Part shown: one piece after another, positions 1 to 5,567 of the stretch
Layout of the letters: each line of letters opens with the position of its first letter
Position numbering within the stretch: the first letter of the stretch is position 1
Assembly: GCA_947653505.1 (NCBI GenBank)
Contig: CANTHI010000271.1
Coordinates: 1-5,621 of the forward strand
Length of the DNA: 5,621 bases
Direction: 5' to 3'
DNA from: an uncultured Eubacterium sp.
GTDB lineage: Bacteria; Bacillota_A; Clostridia; Lachnospirales; Lachnospiraceae
Program-made: the position numbers and the translations under genes
The notes under the pieces: generated by a model
What the model was told of the DNA's origin: nothing
The model's database searches: none
Seen by the model: only the letters and a program-made list of their open reading frames with translations

Positions 1-1195
1 AACGGGTTCTGCCAATTCTTTTATCGTTGCTTAGCATTGCAGCTGTAATTGCCTGTCCAAAACCGGGCCTGATCATTTCTTCCGGCATGACACGATATCG
101 GTTCTCTATGGAACAGCTTTCCTGATCACTCCTGTCATGCGGTAGAAAATCAAAGGTCCCTTTTGTATAGCTGCGCGATCTGCTCACTTTAACCTGATCA
201 GCATTTCCCATCAGCTGTGCCAGCAGCTCTGCCGATCTAGCCGTTCCATGCTTGAAAAAAACGAAACAATCCATTTTTGCAGCCAGCCTGAAAAAATCAT
301 TTTCAACTGTTCCAATCTGCGAAGTCACATTATCTGATACAATCCCAATGTGGCAATTTTTCTTTGCCGAAGACAGAAAAGACAAAAAATTTTCATTGCT
401 GATCTCCAGCTCATCAATCAAAAGAATATATTCCTTATTCCCACATGCCTTAAATTCTTCCGCAAGATAAGCCAGAAACAGGCTGCAGTGCATCTCATCT
501 ACATTAATGGCCATTGATTCGCCATTCCCGACCGCCATCAGGCAATTATGATCCAGTACCTGTCCGTCATTTTCCCAGCCATTTTTTTCTGCCTCATAGG
601 CAAAACGACGGATCACTGATCGGAACAAATCAAACTGGCTGTTTTCAGACTGGTCGTCTGCGCCCAGATCTGCCCAGATCTGGAGCGCCTTGTGTTCCCC
701 ACAGGGTAATGCCATAATCTCATCATAAAGCTCACCCATATCCTGAAAAATATTCAGATAGCAAAATCCGGTCAGGCTGACTTCGATATCAAGTTCTTCC
801 AATATCTGTATATGTGCCCGCACTACCCGGTCCAGCCTGGATGCAGCCGTATAATTTAAAACCACTGCCATTTGCCTGACTGCTTCTGTAACCTGTCTTT
901 CATCCATGCCATAAAACGGTTCAAACTCCGTCCCTACGGTTCCGGCAGCAAAATTACCTGTATGTAAGATCACAACCGGGCATCCGTACTCTTCAGCACG
1001 GGAATAAAATTCGTCCAAAAGCGCATGCCGTTGCTGACTGTCAGTAGAACCACTGATCATAAAGTTCAATGGCATTCCATCATCGTAAAAATATCCGGCA
1101 GCATCCGCAACAGTTCCCCGCTGGGAATAAATATCCTCTGCCAGCTTCTTTCTGGCGCCAGGCAAGCCAAAAACTTTTTCCATCAGAAATCCCAT
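1..1195 (-). CDS. Second VirD4-like protein with a degenerate P-loop (3' end outside the window)
   Basis: The frame is open from ATG 1195 to the window edge, giving 398 residues with no stop, beginning MGFLMEKVFGLPGARKKLAE. It aligns by eye with the ATPase encoded just upstream. FVFFKHGTARSAELLAQLMG (about 321-340) matches that protein's FAFHTNDASSREYITKRFG. MPEEMIRPGFGQAI (380-392) matches its DQLCLGLGQAI. EYILLIDELE (265-274, D271/E272) is Walker B-like. The strand VVILHTGNF replaces the neighbour's VVFDTKGEF. Where Walker A should be, the sequence is ISGSTDSQQR (47-56), which lacks the Gly-Lys-Thr, so ATP binding is probably weak or absent. I read it as a non-catalytic or regulatory paralogue that partners the active ATPase, perhaps as a mixed oligomer; this is inference. 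No membrane helix or signal is visible. It lies 17 nt after the active ATPase gene in the same operon. Confidence 0.85.
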   Translation of the reverse strand, partial: MGFLMEKVFGLPGARKKLAEDIYSQRGTVADAAGYFYDDGMPLNFMISGSTDSQQRHALLDEFYSRAEEYGCPVVILHTGNFAAGTVGTEFEPFYGMDERQVTEAVRQMAVVLNYTAASRLDRVVRAHIQILEELDIEVSLTGFCYLNIFQDMGELYDEIMALPCGEHKALQIWADLGADDQSENSQFDLFRSVIRRFAYEAEKNGWENDGQVLDHNCLMAVGNGESMAINVDEMHCSLFLAYLAEEFKACGNKEYILLIDELEISNENFLSFLSSAKKNCHIGIVSDNVTSQIGTVENDFFRLAAKMDCFVFFKHGTARSAELLAQLMGNADQVKVSRSRSYTKGTFDFLPHDRSDQESCSIENRYRVMPEEMIRPGFGQAITAAMLSNDKRIGRTR

Positions 1196-1200
1196 ACTAT

Positions 1201-1205
1201 CCTCC
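1201..1205 (-). promoter_or_regulatory. Ribosome binding site of the second VirD4-like gene
   Basis: The minus strand reads GGAGG, ATAGT, then ATG at 1195, giving 5-nt spacing. It supports the start at 1195 rather than the internal ATG at 1183. The upstream gene stops at 1213 with TGA followed at once by an in-frame TAA. Confidence 0.8.
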
Positions 1206-1212
1206 GCTTTTA

Positions 1213-2526
1213 TCAAAACTTCCCAAACTGGAACAAAAACGGTTCCTCATATCCAAGTCCTACAATTGCCTGTCCCAATCCCAGGCACAGCTGGTCCCAG
1301 TCTTCCACCGTATTTCCATTTCTTTCATTTTCTACCATACGATTATGCATTTTGTCCAGATACTGGTATACCATAATGTTGCTTCCAAATCTTTTTGTAA
1401 TATATTCTCTTGATGAAGCGTCATTGGTATGAAATGCAAACAAACTCCCAAAACCGCCTGCAATCACCGCACCCTTTTCCCTGCCATAGCTATCATACAG
1501 CTGATCAATGCTCTGAATACCGGCCATTACCTTTACTCCCAGTCCACGCCCAAAGTTTAAAGCGTCATCAATATGCTGCAGCTTCGGGAGGAGCCTGAAC
1601 TCATCTGCGATCAGATATACATTCCCTTGATTTTCAGAACGGCTCAATGCCTCTTTTAACGCCTGGTCAATCAGTAACCGGTATACTGGCGTTAATGTAG
1701 CCCCCGCAGACAGATCGTATTCTATAAATATTGCTTTACCGCCTTTTTCCCGTACTGCCTTGCGCATAGATATACAGTGTTGTGGCCTGTGCTTTGCAAA
1801 AATACCAACAAAATATTCTGAAAGCATACTGTTTAATTCTCCAAATACCCCCAGTGCCTGCCCATTTTTTCCATCTCCGATATAAGCGCACAGCCCTTGC
1901 AAATCCGGATGCCTTTTAAAGTTATCAATATAATTTTGTACTGTAAAGCTTCCAAACATCTTGTACAGATCTTCATTGTTTAATCTTTTCCGCCATTCCT
2001 GTGGCTTCTTTTTAGCCATTCTGACCGCACATAGCACAATCCCACGAAAAATATCCCTGGCAGCATTACAAAAAAATGGCTGTGAAGAAGAACCCCTGCC
2101 ATGAAAGAACGCTGCCGCAATCTCCCTGGCATTTACAGAAATATTCTCCTCTTCTTCCCCATCTGCTAAAATCTCATCAAAAAGATTCCATGTATTGCTG
2201 ATAGTACGAAATTTTTGACTGTTCCCTATGACATAATCGTCTTTTTCCGCAAATAAATCATAAAACTCGCCCTTCGTATCGAAAACAACCGCAATGTCAT
2301 CCGGTCCCATATTCTTTCTCAGTGCATCCATTGTGAATAAAAATACATTTGTTTTTCCGCAGCCTGATCCTCCCAGCAGCAAAATATGCCGTGCCAGCAA
2401 ATCTTCATTAATAGAAAATCCGCTGCTTCCATCCATTGCCTGGCCAGGATAACGGATAATCGGATCTGCTATCCTGGAAGGATTATTATGAATCACTGAT
2501 GTTCCAAAAATAATCTGATGTTCCAT
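1213..2526 (-). CDS. VirD4/TraG-like P-loop ATPase (coupling-protein family), no membrane anchor
   Basis: A 437-residue protein with ATG at 2526 and AGGAG 7 nt upstream, 21 nt after the zincin stop. Walker A is GGSGCGKTN (52-60). The strand after it ends FDTKGEFYD (82-90), the counterpart of the DPKGE motif of VirD4/TraG coupling proteins. Walker B is VYLIADEF (303-310, D308/E309). MAGIQSIDQL (about 334-343) matches the conserved Gln-containing sensor strand, and DQLCLGLGQAIVGL near the C-terminus matches the family's closing strand. Family members form hexameric ATP-driven pumps that feed DNA or protein to a secretion channel. Unlike classical VirD4 (usually 500-650 residues with two N-terminal membrane helices), this one has no hydrophobic N-terminus and starts almost directly with the ATPase core, so it should be soluble or recruited by a partner. 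An insert at about 110-240 may be the all-alpha domain. It could also be described as a FtsK/HerA-clade NTPase. Substrate unknown. Confidence 0.9.
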   Translation of the reverse strand: MEHQIIFGTSVIHNNPSRIADPIIRYPGQAMDGSSGFSINEDLLARHILLLGGSGCGKTNVFLFTMDALRKNMGPDDIAVVFDTKGEFYDLFAEKDDYVIGNSQKFRTISNTWNLFDEILADGEEEENISVNAREIAAAFFHGRGSSSQPFFCNAARDIFRGIVLCAVRMAKKKPQEWRKRLNNEDLYKMFGSFTVQNYIDNFKRHPDLQGLCAYIGDGKNGQALGVFGELNSMLSEYFVGIFAKHRPQHCISMRKAVREKGGKAIFIEYDLSAGATLTPVYRLLIDQALKEALSRSENQGNVYLIADEFRLLPKLQHIDDALNFGRGLGVKVMAGIQSIDQLYDSYGREKGAVIAGGFGSLFAFHTNDASSREYITKRFGSNIMVYQYLDKMHNRMVENERNGNTVEDWDQLCLGLGQAIVGLGYEEPFLFQFGKF

Positions 2527-2547
2527 TTCTGTCTCCTGATCCGGTAT

Positions 2548-3621
2548 CTACATGGAATAATCATTTCCCATCTCCGCAGAACTGATATCCATTTGCCCGT
2601 TTTCTCCTGCATCTTCAAAACCTGCTTCCATACTTCCTGCATAATCATAAGTTTCCATTTCCTGGCTATCCATATCTTCTGCAAATTCTGCTTCCATACT
2701 TCCTGCATAATCATAAGTTTCCATTTCCTGGCTATCCATATCCTCTGCAGATACTGCTTCCATACTTCCCGCATAATCGAATGTTTCTGTGTTTTCGCTG
2801 CCCACGTCCTCTGCCCGGTCTGCCTCCATATCCTGCTCCTTTACCTGCTCTAATCCATCCCGCACCTCATTTACTGCATTTTGGACAGACCACGTATCCA
2901 GGACCATTTCATCCATACTGTTTTTGTCATTTATGATCTGCTCCAGTTCCCTGTATTGTTCTTCTGAATAAACACCTTCCTGATAAGCATTCCGGATCTG
3001 CTTATCCTGCAAGGCCATGCGGTCTTCTCTGTTTTTTTCCAACGCATCATTTACAAAATGATAGTAGTCCGCCCTTTCTTTCATATAAGCAGCATACTGA
3101 AGATCCTCCTGATAACGCTCTTTTTCCGATATCAGAAAAGAAACTGCCGCGTTATTACTATCCATTTCGCTACACTGCAGATCATATAATGGAGCACTCC
3201 CCTCATAATTATACAAATTTCCCTGGCTGTCCCTTGCAAGCTCTGCCTGAAACATACCAAACGTCCGTTCATCATAAGTATCCCGCAGATTATTGTCCAC
3301 ACAATGAGACTGATATGCATGATTGCTTTCATGAATATACGTATCCAAAGATTCATAAGAAGAACAATTGGATACATCGATTTGTATTTTATTTGTAAGT
3401 TCATCATATGCGCCATAACTATGTTCATCATGAAGCGAAACTATCTTAGCCGGCTCACGCCCTTCATTTTTCGCACTGCGGTCTTCCATCTCCTGAATCA
3501 ATGCGATCCGGTTATCTTCACTTAACTGATTCCATGTATCACTTTGAAACTGATTCAAAAGCATATCTGTCGAATAACTGGTATAATGAACTGTCTCTGT
3601 ATGTTTCCACGAAAGCTTCAT
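2548..3621 (-). CDS. Putative HExxH zincin-fold protein with acidic repeat tail
   Basis: A 357-residue protein whose ATG (3621) overlaps the upstream stop by 4 nt, with AGAGAGG 8 nt before it. Residues of about 26-107 form a compact domain that contains HESNHAYQSH (97-106), a good HExxH zinc site with H97, E98 and H101. Downstream, LYDLQCSEMDSNNAAVSF (about 145-162) places E152 where a gluzincin-type third ligand would sit. Similar small HExxH domains occur in Firmicute toxin-like and mobile-element proteins; that comparison is from memory. Residues 165-265 are highly charged and helical, probably coiled coil. Residues 271-335 hold three 22-residue repeats, followed by an acidic tail ending GNDYSM. 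No signal peptide is present, so any export would need another route. It may be a protease acting on a module partner, a translocated effector, or a structural zincin without activity. Fold call moderately confident; substrate unknown. Confidence 0.82.
   Translation of the reverse strand: MKLSWKHTETVHYTSYSTDMLLNQFQSDTWNQLSEDNRIALIQEMEDRSAKNEGREPAKIVSLHDEHSYGAYDELTNKIQIDVSNCSSYESLDTYIHESNHAYQSHCVDNNLRDTYDERTFGMFQAELARDSQGNLYNYEGSAPLYDLQCSEMDSNNAAVSFLISEKERYQEDLQYAAYMKERADYYHFVNDALEKNREDRMALQDKQIRNAYQEGVYSEEQYRELEQIINDKNSMDEMVLDTWSVQNAVNEVRDGLEQVKEQDMEADRAEDVGSENTETFDYAGSMEAVSAEDMDSQEMETYDYAGSMEAEFAEDMDSQEMETYDYAGSMEAGFEDAGENGQMDISSAEMGNDYSM
2617..2811 (-). repeat. Three tandem 66-bp units (22-residue repeats) in the zincin gene
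   Basis: On the minus strand the units encode EDVGSENTETFDYAGSMEA (from 2811), EDMDSQEMETYDYAGSMEA (from 2745) and a third copy of the latter (from 2679 to 2617, one residue shorter). On the plus strand TGCTTCCATACTTCC recurs at 2623 and 2689, and in a changed form at 2755, each 66 bases apart. The 2623 and 2689 copies differ at only about three positions in 66, all in the last 15 bases, so their duplication is recent. The promoter-proximal unit is clearly older. Confidence 0.95.
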
Positions 3622-4247
3622 ACAACTGCCTCTCTTTGTAAGTGGGCAGATGCATCCTGCTCTTCAATCAGCGATAACTCAAAACAAATGATCTTAAGAT
3701 GCCGCTCTTTTTTAATATATGGAACTAAAGAACGGGCTGTCTGCGCCGCCTCATCAAAGCGTGATGCCTGCCGCATACAGTCCGTCAGAAGGATAGCTGC
3801 TTCCACATCCTCATGGTCCTCCAGATATTCGGAAAAGCATTGCACAGCCTTTTCTAATTCTTTCCCCGCATTTTGTCCACTGCCTTTTTCGTACCAGTAT
3901 GCCATCAGATAATGATATCCGGCTTCGTACATTGCTCCCTTACAGACGTTAAGATAAGCAGACAGCAGCAATTTTTTCTGTGTGCCATCCATCGCCGGAT
4001 TCTGAAACAGCTCCTGATATTCTTTCGAATATATAGCCGCTCTCACCTTCCCATCCACTTGTTTCCCGATATTCTCTGACGCATAACCACAGTAAGGGCA
4101 CATCGTGATCCGGTCGAAAACTGCCGGCTCATAAGGATTCGTATCCAGACCCACAGGAGCTGTTCTGGACATACCTCTTAATAGTCTTGCCGTATATTTT
4201 TTTCCGCAGCATTTACAGACGATATCTTTATTTATATAACTGGCCAT
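3618..4247 (-). CDS. DUF2225-like zinc-ribbon/TPR protein
   Basis: A 209-residue protein with ATG at 4247, preceded by a modest GCAGGA ribosome site, 8 nt after the previous stop. The N-terminal half carries two Cys pairs, C11/C14 (VCKCCGKKY) and C50/C53 (MCPYCGYASENIG), separated by a segment with ARLLRGMSRTAPVGLDTNPY. This matches the layout of the DUF2225 family of Firmicutes, where the second CPxCGYA motif is diagnostic; the four Cys probably bind one zinc. Residues of about 95-200 are helical and TPR-like (AYWYEKGSG, AVQCFSEYLEDHEDVEAA, RFDEAAQTARSL). No signal peptide or membrane helix is seen, so it is probably cytosolic. The biochemical role of DUF2225 is not established; binding of partner proteins through the TPR-like half is inference. 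Its stop overlaps the next ATG as ATGA, which indicates translational coupling with the putative metalloprotease. Confidence 0.85.
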   Translation of the reverse strand: MASYINKDIVCKCCGKKYTARLLRGMSRTAPVGLDTNPYEPAVFDRITMCPYCGYASENIGKQVDGKVRAAIYSKEYQELFQNPAMDGTQKKLLLSAYLNVCKGAMYEAGYHYLMAYWYEKGSGQNAGKELEKAVQCFSEYLEDHEDVEAAILLTDCMRQASRFDEAAQTARSLVPYIKKERHLKIICFELSLIEEQDASAHLQREAVV

Positions 4248-4255
4248 AATCCTGC

Positions 4256-5464
4256 CTATCCTTTCTCTGGCCGATCATTCCTTTTTCCAAACAGCCGCAT
4301 AAAGTAGCTTTTTGTATCCGGCTGTTCTTCCCTGGCCATCTTCCAGCTCTTCTTCCTTGGCCATTTTTCTTCCTTTTTTTCAACTTCATCTTCCTGATTT
4401 TCTTTTATTGCCAGTTTCTCCTGCCGCAGGGCTGTTTCCTGAATTTCTTTCCATAATGAACAGGCAAGCTCACTCTCGCAATTCATCTGCCTGTCAATAA
4501 CCTTTTTCATCTCCCCTAACAGACTCTGCATCAATTCCGCTTTTTGCTCCTTATCCAGGAAATCTAAAACAGTCTCCCTGCTGCATAAACTTTCGCTGAA
4601 AATTGTCTTTGTGCCATAAAATATCTGCATCGTTAGTCCGGATGCTTCCTGCAAATCCTCTTCCTGGTACCAGTCCTCCTCACCCGGCAAATCCAGACCA
4701 TAACCCTCTTCTGCATCCAGACAGCTGTTTTCATATTGTTCTGCTTCACCCGGCAGCTCCATGCCATAACCCTTTTCTGCATTCAGACAACTGTTCTCAT
4801 ACTGCTCTGCTTTACCCGGCAGTTCCATGCCATAACCTTCTTCTGCATCCAGACAGTCCACTCCCTGCATGCTTTCTTCCTTCTGCAGTCCCATCCAATG
4901 ACAAGCCTCATCTTCTGGCTGATCCTCGTCATACAGCTCCTTTCTTTGCATCTGGTCTGTCCCGTATGGATTCGCTGTTTCCGGACAGCCTGTTTCATAT
5001 GGCGCATCCGGTATATCCGGATTTAGCAATTCGGTCTGTTCCCATTTTTCATCAGCTGCCTGATAAGATCCGCTCTCCTCCTCATCTGTATCCGGCACAT
5101 CTGGCTTACGATAGCTGTCCGCAATCTCTTTTAGTTCCTCATTTTCGCTATTTTGCGCATAATCTGACAACTGGGCTTTCGTCCGGTCCGTTAACTGTCC
5201 ATCCCTGGATACCAGATTCTTAACAATCTTAAGGATATAATCTGTCAGCAGACTATTTTGCATTATTCCACTTTGTAATGCCTCTTTTAACAGACCTGGC
5301 AACTTTTCTTCCTGAATATTTTCCACCTTCTTCCGACGTCGCCAAAACACAGTATAGAAAAAGATTCTCCAAATTTTCTGTCTCATAGATTGGCTGACCA
5401 AATAACGCTTTGATTTTACCGCATATAAGGGAAAACTGATTTCCATAATCTGCAAAACCTTCAA
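4256..5464 (-). CDS. Main part of the acidic 22-residue-repeat protein (frame joined to 5534 by a +1 shift)
   Basis: The frame is open from 5464, but that start is TTG without a ribosome site. Its first 45 or so residues look like out-of-frame translation of the gene beginning at 5534. Real protein sequence probably begins near 5325 (VENIQEEKLPGLLKEALQ). From there come predicted helices (about frame residues 47-115), then a long acidic, Pro/Gly/Tyr-rich low-complexity stretch. Next are three tandem 22-residue repeats (frame residues 204-269, form CLDAEEGYGMELPGEAEQYE). A helical segment rich in Glu/Lys follows, and the tail is basic (PRKKSWKMAREE, MRLFGKRNDRPEKG). No signal peptide or membrane segment is convincing. 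The stop at 4256 lies 8 nt before the next start, so it belongs to the operon. Function unknown; the disordered acidic centre between helical ends suggests a scaffold or adaptor, which is inference. If the frame break is real biology, an internal ATG at 5263 could still give a 335-residue product. Confidence 0.75.
   Translation of the reverse strand: MKVLQIMEISFPLYAVKSKRYLVSQSMRQKIWRIFFYTVFWRRRKKVENIQEEKLPGLLKEALQSGIMQNSLLTDYILKIVKNLVSRDGQLTDRTKAQLSDYAQNSENEELKEIADSYRKPDVPDTDEEESGSYQAADEKWEQTELLNPDIPDAPYETGCPETANPYGTDQMQRKELYDEDQPEDEACHWMGLQKEESMQGVDCLDAEEGYGMELPGKAEQYENSCLNAEKGYGMELPGEAEQYENSCLDAEEGYGLDLPGEEDWYQEEDLQEASGLTMQIFYGTKTIFSESLCSRETVLDFLDKEQKAELMQSLLGEMKKVIDRQMNCESELACSLWKEIQETALRQEKLAIKENQEDEVEKKEEKWPRKKSWKMAREEQPDTKSYFMRLFGKRNDRPEKG
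4658..4855 (-). repeat. Three tandem 66-bp units (22-residue repeats) in the first gene
   Basis: Units lie at 4855-4790, 4789-4724 and 4723-4658 on the minus strand. The marker CCATAACC on the plus strand recurs at 4698, 4764 and 4830, exactly 66 bases apart. Encoded units begin CLDAEEGYGMELPG, CLNAEKGYGMELPG and CLDAEEGYGLDLPG. The first two are nearly identical; the third diverges at its end (EEDWYQEE instead of EAEQYENS). Each unit starts with Cys and is strongly acidic. The units keep the frame, so copy number could change without breaking the gene. Confidence 0.93.
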
Positions 5465-5534
5465 TAAAATTATATAGTTTACTGCTATCTGTTAATTTTT
5501 CCGTGTCTTTCACTGATTGAAATGTGTATGGCAT
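5253..5534 (-). CDS. N-terminal part of a helical acidic-repeat protein, frame broken near 5326
   Basis: This 93-residue frame has an excellent ribosome site and opens with MPYTFQSVKDTEKLTDSSKL. I do not recognise a named family. Residues 1 to about 69 look like a compact mixed/helical domain (SKLYNFIEGFADYG, LICGKIKALFGQP, LENLFLYCVLATSEE). After that the frame turns basic and stops at 5253. In the overlapping +1 frame the protein-like sequence continues as VENIQEEKLPGLLKEALQSG, with clear amphipathic helices. Dropping one base, for example one G of the GG at 5326-5327, joins TSEE to VENIQEE and gives one protein of about 425 residues reaching 4256. I therefore read this as the head of a single gene split by an indel or sequencing error. 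Alternatives are a genuine 93-residue protein that ends at 5253 and couples to an internal ATG at 5263, or a programmed +1 shift. The break could lie anywhere within roughly 5310-5345. Confidence 0.72.
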   Translation of the reverse strand: MPYTFQSVKDTEKLTDSSKLYNFIEGFADYGNQFSLICGKIKALFGQPIYETENLENLFLYCVLATSEEGGKYSGRKVARSVKRGITKWNNAK

Positions 5535-5539
5535 TTTAT

Positions 5540-5547
5540 CCTCCTCT
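5540..5547 (-). promoter_or_regulatory. Ribosome binding site of the first operon gene
   Basis: The minus strand reads AGAGGAGG, then ATAAA, then ATG at 5534. This is a near-perfect Shine-Dalgarno at 5-nt spacing. It fixes the true start of the first gene at 5534. The other reading frame (4256-5464) opens only with TTG at 5464 and has no Shine-Dalgarno in front of it. Confidence 0.85.
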
Positions 5548-5567
5548 GCTTTAGCGCGTGTTTGAAA

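Noticed and set aside
1025..1432. Plus-strand open frames across the ATPase junction
   Set aside because: They run antisense to two clear VirD4-like genes and encode low-complexity sequence without a recognisable domain.
2493..2774. Minus-strand 93-codon frame with repeats such as MQEVWKQ and IWIARKWKLMI
   Set aside because: It is the zincin tail repeat read in another frame, and its periodicity comes from the 66-bp units.
2617..2811. CRISPR-like array
   Set aside because: The 66-base units are contiguous, in-frame coding repeats without spacers; the same applies to 4658-4855.
2518..2853. Plus-strand hydrophobic open frame that looks like a membrane protein
   Set aside because: It is antisense to the acidic repeats; Phe/Ile/Ser-rich sequence is what that antisense must give.
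4603..5223. Plus-strand open frame of 206 codons, rich in His, Pro, Ser and Leu
   Set aside because: It is the antisense of the acidic repeat gene. Its composition simply mirrors Glu/Asp/Gly codons, and it has no ribosome site or family resemblance.
5310..5345. Classical -1 programmed frameshift site
   Set aside because: The needed shift is +1 (or -2), and no X-XXY-YYZ heptamer with a downstream structure is evident.
5340..5464. TTG start at 5464 for the long repeat-protein frame
   Set aside because: There is no Shine-Dalgarno before it, the first 45 or so residues are not protein-like, and the overlapping frame from 5534 has an excellent ribosome site.
5535..5567. A promoter directly before the first gene
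   Set aside because: The 33 bases hold a ribosome site but no -35/-10 pair that I can support; the intron end lies immediately upstream.
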